A stretch of 43,562 nucleotides of DNA from Lutibacter sp. (GTDB taxonomy: Bacteria > Bacteroidota > Bacteroidia > Flavobacteriales > Flavobacteriaceae): contig NVWM01000008.1 of assembly GCA_002733665.1 (NCBI GenBank), positions 1 to 43,562 on the forward strand, written 5' to 3'. The notes beneath the pieces were generated by a model that searched no databases, was not told the origin of the DNA, and saw only the letters and a program-made list of their open reading frames with translations. A program made the translations under genes and the position numbers. Shown piece by piece: positions 1-9,393 of the stretch (its first letter is position 1; each line of letters begins with the position of its first letter).

Positions 1-385
1 GTTGCCTCCATTGTCCAATATTCCTCACTGCTGCCTCCCGTAGGAGTCTGGTCCGTGTCTCAGTACCAGTGTGGGGGATCTCCCTCTCAGGACCCCTATT
101 TATCGTAGTCTTGGTAAGCCATTACCTTACCAACTAACTAATAAAACGCATACTCATCTTTTACCGTCGAAACTTTAATCAATTTCCGATGCCGAAAATC
201 AATGTTATGGGGCATTAATCCGAATTTCTTCGGGCTATTCCCCAGTAAAAGGTAGATTGTATACGCGTTACGCACCCGTGCGCCGGTCGTCATCTGATTG
301 CAAGCAATCAATGTTACCCCTCGACTTGCATGTGTTAAGCCTGCCGCTAGCGTTCATCCTGAGCCAGGATCAAACTCTTCATCGT
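1..385 (-). rRNA. rrs: 16S ribosomal RNA, 5' portion (partial)
   Basis: Read on the minus strand, the segment carries the universal 5' 16S primer site (AGAGTTTGATCCTGGCTCAG, about 378-359). It also carries the conserved block around CTCCTACGGGAGGCAGCAG near 30-48. The gene runs off the left edge, so only roughly the first 385 nt are present. The exact 5' end is placed by analogy with E. coli, about 7 nt before AGAGTTTG. The downstream spacer, 23S and 5S genes would lie outside the window to the left. Confidence 0.97.
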
Positions 386-530
386 ATAAATTTTAAATAA
401 CTTATGACGTGATTAGTCTCAAAAAAAATTATCAATGTCTTAATAAAAAAACATCGGTTCTTACTCAATTTACGCTGTCAATTTCAATATTTTCAATGAA
501 CTTTATTTTCACTCTTTTCCTTAGCGGGTG

Positions 531-564
531 CAAATGTAAAACTTCTTTTTTACTTCACAAACAA
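531..564 (-). promoter_or_regulatory. rRNA promoter P2 (Bacteroidota type)
   Basis: On the minus strand TACATTTG (538-531) matches the Bacteroidota -7 element TAnnTTTG. A TTG lies 19 nt upstream (560-558) and a second TTG at 564-562. It faces the 16S gene and would give a leader of roughly 140 nt. The bases after the -7 box (CACCC) are also found after P1. Confidence 0.8.
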
Positions 565-636
565 AAAAATAACTTTTTTTTTAAATTATTTTTTCCGCGA
601 TAAAAAATGAACTATTCCTCAGTATTTCAAGGGGTG

Positions 637-668
637 CAAATATACAAACACTTAATTCAATTTACCAA
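637..668 (-). promoter_or_regulatory. rRNA promoter P1 (Bacteroidota type)
   Basis: On the minus strand TATATTTG (644-637) matches TAnnTTTG, with TTG at 668-666 and a 21-nt spacer. It lies about 106 bp upstream of P2, giving a tandem promoter arrangement for the rRNA operon. The rest of 386-744 is AT-rich leader and spacer with no convincing gene. Confidence 0.75.
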
Positions 669-744
669 ATAATAATGGCTCAAAGTTATTAACAAAGCCA
701 TGATAAGTGTATTAAATCCTCATTAAGTGAAAGATAGCAGTAAG

Positions 745-1428
745 TTATTTTTTTATTTGAATTAGCTTTCCTTTTTTTGAAGCCAATTTATAGTAGTCAA
801 AATCTAATTTTGATTCTTGTTTTTCAAGGATTTCATCAATAAAAGCTCGTTGTAAAATATCTTCTATTAAAAAATCTTCGTCAATATTTTCAGGATCATA
901 TACAGATTTAAGAGAAAGTTTAAATAATTTTGCTGTATTGTTATACCAAAATGCTTTCCATCCACTCCGTATTTCTTTAATTAAACTGAATGTTGTTTTT
1001 CCAGTTTGCCGATGAATTAACTTTATTAATATACGTCCTTCTGTTCGTGTAAGTTTTTTTAATTGAGATGTAAATTCTCCTTCCATATACTTTTGCACTC
1101 GTTTAGTATATCTTTTTCGCTTGCTTTTGGATTTTATTTTCTCTAATCTACTGTTTAAAACAGTAAATCTCTCTGCTGCAAGTTTTGCATAAGGATATGC
1201 TTTTATTGTTTTTTTACGAAACCAATAATAATAACTTCTATCATAATCGGTTTTAAATTTTAATTTGTTGAGTAAACGAACTTCTTCTAATTCGATTACA
1301 ATAGTATCTCCTTCAAAAATAATATAATCCCCATACACATATGAAGAGTCTTTTTTAGTTATTTTTTCTTCTTGTGCGTATAAGTTTACACCTATTATAT
1401 ATATGAGTAAAAAAAGTATTCTTTTCAT
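745..1428 (-). CDS. DUF4294 family protein, secreted
   Basis: This 227-residue protein has a signal peptide (MKRILFLLIYIIGVNLYAQ, cleavage about residue 19). The body is basic, with a conserved-looking YPYAKLAAER segment near residues 78-87 and a Lys/Arg-rich stretch around 97-112. I recognise the DUF4294 family of Bacteroidota, whose function is unknown. It is divergent from the M42 peptidase gene across a 310-bp gap. It is probably periplasmic. Its 5' leader resembles that of the PIG-L gene at 32281. The family assignment is from memory of its motif pattern. Confidence 0.8.
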   Translation of the reverse strand: MKRILFLLIYIIGVNLYAQEEKITKKDSSYVYGDYIIFEGDTIVIELEEVRLLNKLKFKTDYDRSYYYWFRKKTIKAYPYAKLAAERFTVLNSRLEKIKSKSKRKRYTKRVQKYMEGEFTSQLKKLTRTEGRILIKLIHRQTGKTTFSLIKEIRSGWKAFWYNNTAKLFKLSLKSVYDPENIDEDFLIEDILQRAFIDEILEKQESKLDFDYYKLASKKGKLIQIKK

Positions 1429-1482
1429 GTGTTTATACTAATTGCTTTTTTAAGCCGTCACATGTGTTCGCTATTAATCATT
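1429..1482 (-). promoter_or_regulatory. 5' leader shared with the PIG-L gene
   Basis: Reading toward the DUF4294 start, the leader contains AATGATTAA, then ACATGTGAC, then TTAAAA, then CAAT and TATAAACACATGAAA. The same blocks in the same order occur before the gene starting at 32281. The remaining part of this gap, 1483-1738, shows only a possible -7 element TATTTTTG (1715-1722) for the M42 gene. Confidence 0.45.
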
Positions 1483-1738
1483 CCTCTAAATGATAAAAAT
1501 TTTAACACGCTCGTTTCATCGATTATTTTAACGCTAAAACTGTTCCAAAATTACACTTTTTTATATTCTAACACTTTTTTATTAGTTCAAAATTACGTTA
1601 ATGATGGTAGCGACATCCTTTTTATGCGCAGCAAAAAAGATATAGCGAACAGCATGACCTCGAATTTAATGAGAGGGAACGCCCAAATTATTTTTATAAT
1701 GAATAAAACTTCGTTATTTTTGATGAAAATTAAACTAA

Positions 1739-2830
1739 ATGAGCAAAACAAAATCTATATTGAACAAAAAATCTATTGATTTTCTAGAAAAATATTTAAA
1801 CAATGCCTCGCCAACTGGTTATGAGAGTGAAGGGCAAAAAATATGGATGGATTATCTAAAGCCATATGTTGATACATTTATCACTGATAATTATGGGACT
1901 GCGGTTGGTATTATAAATCCTGATGCGAAATTTAAGGTTGTAATTGAAGGACACGCTGACGAAATTTCGTGGTACGTAAATTATATTACCGATGATGGCT
2001 TGATATATGTTATCAGAAATGGAGGGAGTGATCACCAAATTGCACCTTCAAAACGTGTAAATATCCATACTAAAAAGGGTATTGTTCAAGGGATTTTTGG
2101 TTGGCCAGCAATTCATACACGAAATAAAGGGAAAGAAGAACCACCTAAATTAGAGAATATTTTTATTGATACTGGATGTAAAACCAAGAAGGAAGTTGAA
2201 GCATTGGGTGTACATGTTGGTTGTGTTATTACATATCCTGACGAATTTTTTATTCTGAATAAAAATAACTTTGTTTGTCGTGCATTGGATAATAGAATGG
2301 GCGGATTTATGATTGCAGAAGTTGCGCGATTATTAAAAGAAAATAAGAAAAACCTTCCTTTTGGACTGTATATCACGAATTCGGTACAAGAAGAAATTGG
2401 TCTTCGTGGTGCTGAAATGATTACTCATACTATACAGCCTAATGTAGCAATTGTTACTGATGTATGTCATGACACAACGACTCCTATGATTGATAAAAAG
2501 AAAGAAGGAGAAACAAAATGTGGAGACGGTCCAGTAATTTCCTATGCTCCTGCTGTACAGAATAATCTTAGAGAACTGATTATTGATACTGCTGAAAAGA
2601 ATAAAATTCCATTCCAAAGATTGGCGTCATCGCGCGCTACAGGAACTGATACAGATGCATTTGCTTATTCAAATGGAGGAGTTCCAAGTGCATTGATTTC
2701 ACTTGCATTACGTTATATGCATACAACTGTTGAGATGGTTGCTAAAGAAGATGTTGAGAATGTAATAAAACTGATTTACGAATCTTTATTAGTTATTGAT
2801 CCAAAGAAAGGGTTTAGTTATTTTAAATAG
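1739..2830 (+). CDS. M42 family metallopeptidase (glutamyl aminopeptidase-like)
   Basis: A 363-residue cytosolic M42 aminopeptidase. Visible metal-site motifs are GHADE (H72, D74), ALDNRMGG around residue 182, the catalytic pair in QEEIGLRG near 218, VTDVCHD, and a C-terminal RYMHTTVEM segment supplying a late histidine. Length agrees with the family (about 350). The family removes N-terminal residues from peptides using two metal ions. The ATG at 1739 gives the expected N-terminus; an overlapping longer frame from 1429 is not coding. The NUDIX gene starts 5 bp downstream, so the two are probably co-transcribed. Confidence 0.93.
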   Translation: MSKTKSILNKKSIDFLEKYLNNASPTGYESEGQKIWMDYLKPYVDTFITDNYGTAVGIINPDAKFKVVIEGHADEISWYVNYITDDGLIYVIRNGGSDHQIAPSKRVNIHTKKGIVQGIFGWPAIHTRNKGKEEPPKLENIFIDTGCKTKKEVEALGVHVGCVITYPDEFFILNKNNFVCRALDNRMGGFMIAEVARLLKENKKNLPFGLYITNSVQEEIGLRGAEMITHTIQPNVAIVTDVCHDTTTPMIDKKKEGETKCGDGPVISYAPAVQNNLRELIIDTAEKNKIPFQRLASSRATGTDTDAFAYSNGGVPSALISLALRYMHTTVEMVAKEDVENVIKLIYESLLVIDPKKGFSYFK

Positions 2831-2835
2831 AATTT

Positions 2836-3387
2836 ATGTTTGATGAATTCATCGATATATTGAATAATGATTTGACAGTTTTAAAAACTTGTTTAAAAAC
2901 TGAAGTACATACATATGGACACTTGCATGCAAGTGTCCATATTTGGTTTTACACGAATGATTGTAAACTATTAATTCAAAAAAGAAGTTCAAACAAAATT
3001 GCTTTTCCAAACTTATGGGATGTTTCTGTTGCAGGTCATATTTCTACTGGAGAAACTTCTATTACAGGTGCTATTAGAGAAGTGAAAGAGGAAATTGGTT
3101 TAGACATAACAGCAAATGAGTTATTGAAAATTGGGAGTTTTAAAGAACAGTTTCAACACAAAGATGATTTTACCGACAATGAAATTCATCATATTTATTT
3201 ATGTAAACTAACGAAAGATATAAATCTATTAAAGATACAGAAAGAAGAAGTATCACAAATAAAATTAATTCCGATTGACGAGTTTAAAGACCAATTAAAA
3301 AAACATGCTTTTGAGAACGTTTTCGTTCCTCATTATCCCGAATATTATGATTTTATTTTAACCAACATCGATAAACAAGTTACTTAA
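2836..3387 (+). CDS. NUDIX hydrolase (IPP isomerase-like subfamily)
   Basis: A 183-residue protein with a perfect Nudix box at residues 67-89: G, then E73, then REVKEEIGL, fitting GX5EX7REUXEEXGU. The preceding HASVHIWFY segment resembles the isopentenyl-diphosphate isomerase-like branch of the superfamily. The substrate cannot be told from sequence. It starts 5 bp after the M42 stop. Its last 8 bases overlap the 3' end of the convergent acs gene. A perfect 30-bp palindrome sits inside the coding sequence (separate entry). Confidence 0.92.
   Translation: MFDEFIDILNNDLTVLKTCLKTEVHTYGHLHASVHIWFYTNDCKLLIQKRSSNKIAFPNLWDVSVAGHISTGETSITGAIREVKEEIGLDITANELLKIGSFKEQFQHKDDFTDNEIHHIYLCKLTKDINLLKIQKEEVSQIKLIPIDEFKDQLKKHAFENVFVPHYPEYYDFILTNIDKQVT
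2913..2942. repeat. perfect 30-bp palindrome inside the NUDIX gene
   Basis: The two 15-base halves ATATGGACACTTGCA and TGCAAGTGTCCATAT are exact reverse complements with no spacer, centred between 2927 and 2928. It encodes residues of the YGHLHASVHIW segment just before the Nudix fold core. Confidence 0.95.
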
Positions 3388-5275
3388 AATTTTCAATAAT
3401 TTCTTGCACTACATCAGGATTTAAAAGTGTTGAAATATCACCAAGATTTGATGTGTCATTAGATGCTATTTTACGTAAGATACGTCTCATTATTTTCCCG
3501 CTTCTCGTTTTCGGGAGTCCAGATACAAAAATAATTTTATCTGGTTTTGCAATAGGTCCAATCGTTTTTGAAACTATTTCACGGACTTCAGCAATTAAAT
3601 TATCGCTTTCCTGAACATTATCATATGTTGTGACATAAGCACATAGTGCATTTCCTTTGACATCATGAGGAAAACCGACGACTGCACATTCAACAATATC
3701 TTTATGCTCATCAATTGCATTTTCTATGGGTGCTGTCCCAAGATTATGACCAGAAACGATAACAACATCATCAACTCTACCTGTGATTCTATAATTACCA
3801 TTTTCGTCTCGCAAAGCTCCATCTCCAGGAAAATATTTATTTTCATATGCAGAAAAATATACATTTTTATAACGCTCATGATCTCCATAAATAGTTCTTG
3901 CCAATGAAGGCCAAGGAAAGTTAATTGCTAAAATTCCTTCTGCTGCATCTTCTGTAAGTTCATTCCCTTTATCATCTAATAATGAAGGTTGAATCCCAAC
4001 AAAAGGTAATGTTGCAAAGGCTGGCTTTTGCCCAGTAATTCCTGCCAATGAAGTCATCATCATCCCACCAGTTTCTGTTTGCCACCAAGTGTCAACAATT
4101 GGACAATTTTTCTTCCCTACATTTTCATCATACCAATGCCACGCTTCTTCATTAATTGGTTCGCCAACAGTTCCTAAAACTTTTAAAGAAGATAAATTAT
4201 ATTTTTCAACCAATGTTGTTGGATGTTTTGCCAATGCTCTAATTGCTGTTGGTGCTGTATAAAATTGATTCACTTTATGCTTTTCGCAAACTTCCCAAAA
4301 ACGTCCGTAATCAGGATAACTTGGAATGCCTTCAAACATTACCGTTGTAGCTCCACAAGCCAATGGACCATAAATAATATAACTGTGTCCAGTAACCCAA
4401 CCAATATCAGCAGTACACCAATACACATCATTTTCTTGATATTGAAAAACATTTTGAAACGTATATGCAGCATATACCATATAACCTCCACAAGTATGGA
4501 CCATTCCTTTTGGTTTTCCTGTAGAGCCTGAAGTATAGAGTATAAATAACATGTCTTCAGCATCCATTTCTTCTGCTGGACAATTATCATCGACCTTTTT
4601 TAGTTCGTCATGCCACCAAACATCTTTTTCATTCCAATCTACTTTCTGTTTTGTATTTTGATATACAATTGATTTCTCTATCGATGGACAAACTTTTAAA
4701 GCTTCATCTGCAATATCTTTTAAGGCAACCAATTTACTTCCTCGATATACGCCATCAGTAGTTAATAAAATTTTACACGATGCATCATTAATTCTTGCCG
4801 CTAATGCTGTTGCAGAAAACCCTGCAAAAACAACTGAATGTATTGCTCCTATTCTTGCACAAGCCAAAACAGCCACTGCAAGTTCTACAACCATTGGCAT
4901 ATAAATACAAACTCTATCTCCTTTGCCAACATTGCTGGCTTTAAGCACATTAGCAAACTGACACACTTTACTGTGTAACTGCTTATATGATATATGTTGT
5001 GCTTTTTCTGATGGATTATTTGGTTCCCAAATAATCGCAGTTTTATCACCACGAGTTTTTAAATGTCTGTCTAAACAGTTTTCTGTGATATTTAATTTTC
5101 CTCCAATGAACCATTTAGTTTCTGGTTTTGACCAATCATATTTTAAAACAGTATGCCACTTTTTTCTCCAAAGAAAGTTCTCTGCAATTTCTGCCCAAAA
5201 TTTAGAAGGGTTTTCTATGCTTTTTTGATATGCTTGATTGTATTCTTCTAAAGAATTTATCTTGAAGTTTTGCAT
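3380..5275 (-). CDS. acs: acetyl-CoA synthetase (AMP-forming)
   Basis: A 631-residue ANL-superfamily enzyme that activates acetate to acetyl-AMP and then acetyl-CoA. Visible motifs are YTSGSTGKPKG (residues 247-257, phosphate loop), WWQTETGG (acetate pocket and A5 motif), YRITGRVDDV (hinge) and the catalytic lysine K594 in TRSGKIMRR, the usual regulatory acetylation site. Length is slightly short of the typical 650. ATG 5275 gives a normal N-terminus. It is transcribed alone and is convergent with the NUDIX gene, overlapping it by 8 bp. Confidence 0.97.
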   Translation of the reverse strand: MQNFKINSLEEYNQAYQKSIENPSKFWAEIAENFLWRKKWHTVLKYDWSKPETKWFIGGKLNITENCLDRHLKTRGDKTAIIWEPNNPSEKAQHISYKQLHSKVCQFANVLKASNVGKGDRVCIYMPMVVELAVAVLACARIGAIHSVVFAGFSATALAARINDASCKILLTTDGVYRGSKLVALKDIADEALKVCPSIEKSIVYQNTKQKVDWNEKDVWWHDELKKVDDNCPAEEMDAEDMLFILYTSGSTGKPKGMVHTCGGYMVYAAYTFQNVFQYQENDVYWCTADIGWVTGHSYIIYGPLACGATTVMFEGIPSYPDYGRFWEVCEKHKVNQFYTAPTAIRALAKHPTTLVEKYNLSSLKVLGTVGEPINEEAWHWYDENVGKKNCPIVDTWWQTETGGMMMTSLAGITGQKPAFATLPFVGIQPSLLDDKGNELTEDAAEGILAINFPWPSLARTIYGDHERYKNVYFSAYENKYFPGDGALRDENGNYRITGRVDDVVIVSGHNLGTAPIENAIDEHKDIVECAVVGFPHDVKGNALCAYVTTYDNVQESDNLIAEVREIVSKTIGPIAKPDKIIFVSGLPKTRSGKIMRRILRKIASNDTSNLGDISTLLNPDVVQEIIENFK

Positions 5276-5310
5276 TGAGTTATATTTTCTATAAAAATAT
5301 AAAATTATAT

Positions 5311-7827
5311 TTAAAAAGAAATCCTAAAACTAACATTTGGTGTAAAACCAAGAGATGACTCTGTTATTTTATTTACAGTTGCATTTGTAGACTGATACTC
5401 ATAATAACTATTTAATTCGTTTTTTTCATTTAATAGATTCCAAATGGAAATTCCGGCATGCGCTTTTACTTTTTTAGAGAAGCCAAAACGATATTGTGCT
5501 GATATGTCTACTCTCATATAATCATCTAATCGACTACTATTTGCTGATTGATAATTTAATTCACCATTTTGAACTTCATTATCTAAAACCAATGCAGTTG
5601 TTGGTTTTCCAGAATGCCAATTAAGTCCTGCAGAAAACTTTAAATCCTTCAAAGTATATGTTGATGCCAATGAAACGGAATGTGTAATGTCAAAGTTATT
5701 TGGAAATGTAATTTCTAGCAAATCATTAAATGTATATTTGTTATCTACATAACTATATGTCAGCCAAGTACTACTGTTTTTAAATCGTTTATTAATTAAG
5801 AAATCCGCACCATAAACAGTATAGTTCCCAATAGTTTTAACAAATTGATATTGATTCTGAAATCCTTGACTTTGACTTGTTATTCCATCTACAAACTTAT
5901 AATACCCTTCTGCTGTAATCAACCAACTTTTTTTATTATAATGAAGTCCAACAGATGCTTGTTTACTCTTCACTATCGGAATATCATTGTTGTTACTCAA
6001 TAACCATCTTCTGTTTTCAACACCCAAGAAATCATTCTGAAAATCAACAACTTGTGTTGTGGTTTGATGTTTTACCTCACCTAAAAGTTCGACAGTAAAA
6101 TTAGTATTTAATCGTTGATTGAAACTTAAACGAGGTTCTACCAAAAAATTCCCAAACTTTTCTAAATAATTCAATCGTAATCCTGCTCTTACAGTCGTAT
6201 TTTTATTTGTTGATTGATAACCAATTTGAGAAGATAAACCATGCTTTCTAACTACTTCTTTCACCTTTAATCTAAAAATCGGATTGTCAACATCTTGAAT
6301 ACTGGTCACTCCTGTTTCAATATACTGATAACCATTATAAAACATTAAATTGTTAGTCAATCTATATTTAGAATCTAATTTTATTGATTCCTCAATCACT
6401 TCATTTTCTTGAATTAATCGTTGATTATTTAAAATATCAAAGTTTTTAGATTCAAGAAGGTATTTAGTCGTATAAATTTGAAAATCTGTTGAAAACCTAT
6501 CGTTCCATTTCCGGTTGTAAAAAATACTTGCCGCTAAATTATTTTGAGATGCTTTACTTTCCTTTGATTCTTCTATATTATCAATGATAGCGTTTTCTAA
6601 AAAAGATAATTCATTACTCACAGAAAGCAAATTCACTCTAATTCTATCAGTATCAGAAATATGATATAACCACCGCGCAGTAATATCGTTAAATGAAAAT
6701 TGATCATTAAAACTAATTACGTTTCCTGTATTGTTTACTACCTCTGTGTTTTGGAAGGACTTGTCAAAATAACTGCTGTAAGTTGGCGTTTCGATAAAGT
6801 CATTATACGACCGTCTAGCCGCTAATTGAATAGAAGATTTTTTACTATTAGGAATATCTATGAGAGCATCAATATTGATAAGATTTAGACCAGTTTCTAC
6901 TACAACTTTCTGTGTCAATTCTTCATCTGTACGCATCAAAATTGTTCCTGAAACACCATCGGAATAATTGGCATGAGTTCCATTTTTTAGTAAAGTTGCG
7001 TTTTTTGTTAAATGTGGATTAAATGCAGAAATCAATCCAAAGAAGTGTCCAGATTGATACATTTTAATTCCGTCCCAAAGAATTAAATTCTCATGATGAG
7101 AACCTCCACGAATATTGATATTTGAAACTGTTTCATCTACACTTTGTATTCCTGGAATTGCTTGTATAGTTTGTAAGACATCAGCTTCAATAAGCCCTGG
7201 AAGCGTTCCAAAATTTTCATAATTTATCTCATAACTTCCATCTATTTTCTTGCGAATTCCTTTGGTTAAGTAATTACGGATTGTAATTTCTCGTATACTC
7301 TCAATTTTAGGGACTAAAAAATGATTGTCACACTTACCTTCTACAAATATATTTGGTAAGTGTTTAACGGATTTATAACTGATATGCTTAAACGAAATAA
7401 ATTCGTTTTTAGAAATGTTATTTAACTCAAAATAGCCTTCTGAATCTGTTATAGAATACTCACTTCTTGCTTGTAATGTAGCATTTACAATCGGTTCACC
7501 AGTTTCTTTGTCAAGTAAATATCCACAGAAATTTTTAGCGCCATTTGCAAGACTAATAGTAATTGTGTTGTTTTCTAAAATCTTAAAATCAAGATTTGTA
7601 TTCTCATCTAAAAAAGTTATTGTTTCTTTAAGAGTAGTGTAGTTTGGCGGAAGATAAACGAAAACATTCTCAACATTGATATCTGCATAAGAAAAGTTAC
7701 ACGTAAATTGTTTTTCTAATTGTTTAATTATTTTGACAAGAGGTTTCTTCTCTTTCGTGTTTTGAGCATAAAAAATGTTGCAAAAAAGAAAGAATCCAAT
7801 TAAAATAAAGGCTTTCTTTCTATTCAC
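5311..7827 (-). CDS. TonB-dependent receptor, FecA-like with STN domain
   Basis: An 838-residue outer-membrane protein. Signal peptide about 1-21 (ending FYAQ). A secretin/TonB short N-terminal (STN) domain follows at about 25-95, then a carboxypeptidase-regulatory-like domain about 98-180 (CGYLLDKETGEPIVNAT), a plug about 205-300 (NINIRGG) and a beta-barrel ending in aromatic RISF. The STN domain is what signalling receptors use to contact FecR. The start overlaps the fecR stop by 4 bp, so the three genes form one operon. The ligand is unknown; nothing in the sequence argues specifically for iron. Confidence 0.93.
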   Translation of the reverse strand: MNRKKAFILIGFFLFCNIFYAQNTKEKKPLVKIIKQLEKQFTCNFSYADINVENVFVYLPPNYTTLKETITFLDENTNLDFKILENNTITISLANGAKNFCGYLLDKETGEPIVNATLQARSEYSITDSEGYFELNNISKNEFISFKHISYKSVKHLPNIFVEGKCDNHFLVPKIESIREITIRNYLTKGIRKKIDGSYEINYENFGTLPGLIEADVLQTIQAIPGIQSVDETVSNINIRGGSHHENLILWDGIKMYQSGHFFGLISAFNPHLTKNATLLKNGTHANYSDGVSGTILMRTDEELTQKVVVETGLNLINIDALIDIPNSKKSSIQLAARRSYNDFIETPTYSSYFDKSFQNTEVVNNTGNVISFNDQFSFNDITARWLYHISDTDRIRVNLLSVSNELSFLENAIIDNIEESKESKASQNNLAASIFYNRKWNDRFSTDFQIYTTKYLLESKNFDILNNQRLIQENEVIEESIKLDSKYRLTNNLMFYNGYQYIETGVTSIQDVDNPIFRLKVKEVVRKHGLSSQIGYQSTNKNTTVRAGLRLNYLEKFGNFLVEPRLSFNQRLNTNFTVELLGEVKHQTTTQVVDFQNDFLGVENRRWLLSNNNDIPIVKSKQASVGLHYNKKSWLITAEGYYKFVDGITSQSQGFQNQYQFVKTIGNYTVYGADFLINKRFKNSSTWLTYSYVDNKYTFNDLLEITFPNNFDITHSVSLASTYTLKDLKFSAGLNWHSGKPTTALVLDNEVQNGELNYQSANSSRLDDYMRVDISAQYRFGFSKKVKAHAGISIWNLLNEKNELNSYYEYQSTNATVNKITESSLGFTPNVSFRISF

Positions 7828-8720
7828 TCGTATATTCTTATGGTATTTTCTTTGATTTTATATTTTAAATTCAATGGAATTGTAATTGATTGTAATGCCA
7901 ATTTTTTGTCTTTGTGTGTAAAAGTTCCTGTAAACAAATTATTTACATCAGTTTCTAAATTCATTTTCACATTATATTGCCTTTCAAACTCTGCGACAAC
8001 TTGAGTAAAAGGAACGCTCTTAAAACTACTATAATTATCAATCCAAGTTGGATGATGTATTGCTGTAGTGTCATCAACTATATTTCCGTTTAAAATACGT
8101 ATTGTTTTTCCTAATGTCAATATTGATGTTCTTTCTTTTGTTCTAACTCTCACTTTTCCTTCGTAACAAGTAACTTCAAAATAATCATCTCTATTCTTTA
8201 CATTAAACTGTGTTCCGAGAACACTCACAACTCCAGAAGATGTTAGCACATCAAACTGTGATCCTTCGGCAACTTTAAAATATGCTTCTCCGTTTAATTG
8301 TACTTCACGTTGCTTTTTCCAAGCGTCTTTATTAAAACTTAATTTTGATGATGTATTTAATTGTGCAATCGAATTATCCGGTAAATTTATAATCGTTTTT
8401 TCACTTGCAAGTGTATTAATCGTTGTTAAATCATCAGTAAAAAACGCTGAATAAACAACTAACCCAATTATAAATATTGCAGCAATCTGCAAAACTGGTT
8501 TTAATTTTTGTAGCACTGTTTTAGATATTCTTTTTTGCTTAATGATTGGTAATACTTTCTCATACGCACTAGAACTATTATATTCTGGCGCTTTAAAATG
8601 CTGGGCGTTTTCAGACAACTTTATAAAAGAATCATACTCTTCTAACAGTTTAAACTCCTGCAACTCTTCAGTAGTCAACTCATTATCCAACCATTTTTTT
8701 ATTAATTCTTCTTTTCTCAT
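7824..8720 (-). CDS. FecR family anti-sigma factor with DUF4974
   Basis: A 298-residue single-pass inner-membrane protein. The cytoplasmic N-terminal part (about 1-75) would bind the sigma factor. One transmembrane helix lies near 75-93 (AAIFIIGLVVYSAFF). The periplasmic FecR domain is about 100-200 (NLPDNSIAQLNTSSKL, GEAYFKV, VLGTQFNV) and a DUF4974 domain is at about 230-297. It lies between the ECF sigma gene (44 bp upstream) and the receptor (4-bp overlap), the standard order for cell-surface signalling. Confidence 0.94.
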   Translation of the reverse strand: MRKEELIKKWLDNELTTEELQEFKLLEEYDSFIKLSENAQHFKAPEYNSSSAYEKVLPIIKQKRISKTVLQKLKPVLQIAAIFIIGLVVYSAFFTDDLTTINTLASEKTIINLPDNSIAQLNTSSKLSFNKDAWKKQREVQLNGEAYFKVAEGSQFDVLTSSGVVSVLGTQFNVKNRDDYFEVTCYEGKVRVRTKERTSILTLGKTIRILNGNIVDDTTAIHHPTWIDNYSSFKSVPFTQVVAEFERQYNVKMNLETDVNNLFTGTFTHKDKKLALQSITIPLNLKYKIKENTIRIYE

Positions 8721-8764
8721 ATTTATTCCTCCTTAACTATATAACAACTTGTTAGTGAAAACTC

Positions 8765-9283
8765 CTACTTAATCCCTTCAATTTCTTTTCGTAACTTCTT
8801 TAATCCACCATATAAACGTTTTTCAACTGCTTTGACAGAAATACTTAGCAAACTTGCAATTTCTTTATGTTTCTTACCTTCAATACGGTTTAATAAAAAC
8901 ACTTCTCGTTGACCATCTGTTAAATTTGATAGCGCTTTTTGGTATTTCTGCATATACTCCGATTCTTCCATCAAAAACTCTGGAGATTCATTTGTATAGT
9001 TTTTTGGAATATGCTTTTGATAGTTCAAGACTACTTTCTTATGCTTTATATCATTTAGTATTGAATTATTAGCAACCGTAAATAAAAAACTTTTTGCTTT
9101 ATCTAAAGAAACATTTTTGCAGTTATCCCAAAGTTTTATAAATGCCTCTTGAACTTTATCTTCAGGGCTTAAATATTCACCATATTTATAGTATAGAAAA
9201 TCATGTAGTGATTTTGAATACTTCATAAAAATGGAAGAGAACAATTTTTCTTCACAGATATTTTCTTGTAAATTTTTATTCAT
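8765..9283 (-). CDS. ECF RNA polymerase sigma factor (FecI-like)
   Basis: A 172-residue ECF sigma factor. Region 2 is about residues 17-85 (LHDFLYYKYG, EDKVQEAFIKLWDN, KSFLFTVANN). Region 4 is about 115-165 (LTDGQREVFLLNRIEG, then helix-turn-helix KEIASLLSISVKAVEKRL). It is the first gene of the sigma / FecR / TonB-receptor operon and is divergent from the 591-residue lipoprotein gene. A -7 element TATATTTG lies 18 bp before the start, suggesting that the operon itself can be read by the housekeeping sigma. Confidence 0.95.
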   Translation of the reverse strand: MNKNLQENICEEKLFSSIFMKYSKSLHDFLYYKYGEYLSPEDKVQEAFIKLWDNCKNVSLDKAKSFLFTVANNSILNDIKHKKVVLNYQKHIPKNYTNESPEFLMEESEYMQKYQKALSNLTDGQREVFLLNRIEGKKHKEIASLLSISVKAVEKRLYGGLKKLRKEIEGIK

Positions 9284-9300
9284 TGATAGGAAAATAAAAT

Positions 9301-9308
9301 CAAATATA
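9301..9308 (-). promoter_or_regulatory. -7 element for the sigma/FecR/receptor operon
   Basis: On the minus strand TATATTTG matches TAnnTTTG exactly. No TTG is found at the expected -33 distance, so the promoter is only half-supported. On the other side, the lipoprotein gene at 9394 has no visible TAnnTTTG in its leader, which leaves room for control by an alternative sigma factor. Confidence 0.5.
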
Positions 9309-9393
9309 ATTTTTTTTTCTTTTATGGTAGGGATTTTTCATTCTTAGTTGTTTTATTAGCAAAACACAGAACCACAACATTAAAAACCTTATT

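Noticed and set aside
409-603. 64-residue open frame on the plus strand
   Set aside because: It lies antisense to the rRNA leader and covers promoter P2; composition is leader-like and it has no recognisable protein features.
1429-1779. 116-residue open frame before the M42 gene
   Set aside because: Low-complexity hydrophobic translation of an AT-rich spacer; it overlaps the well-supported M42 start in another frame and the shared leader of the DUF4294 gene.
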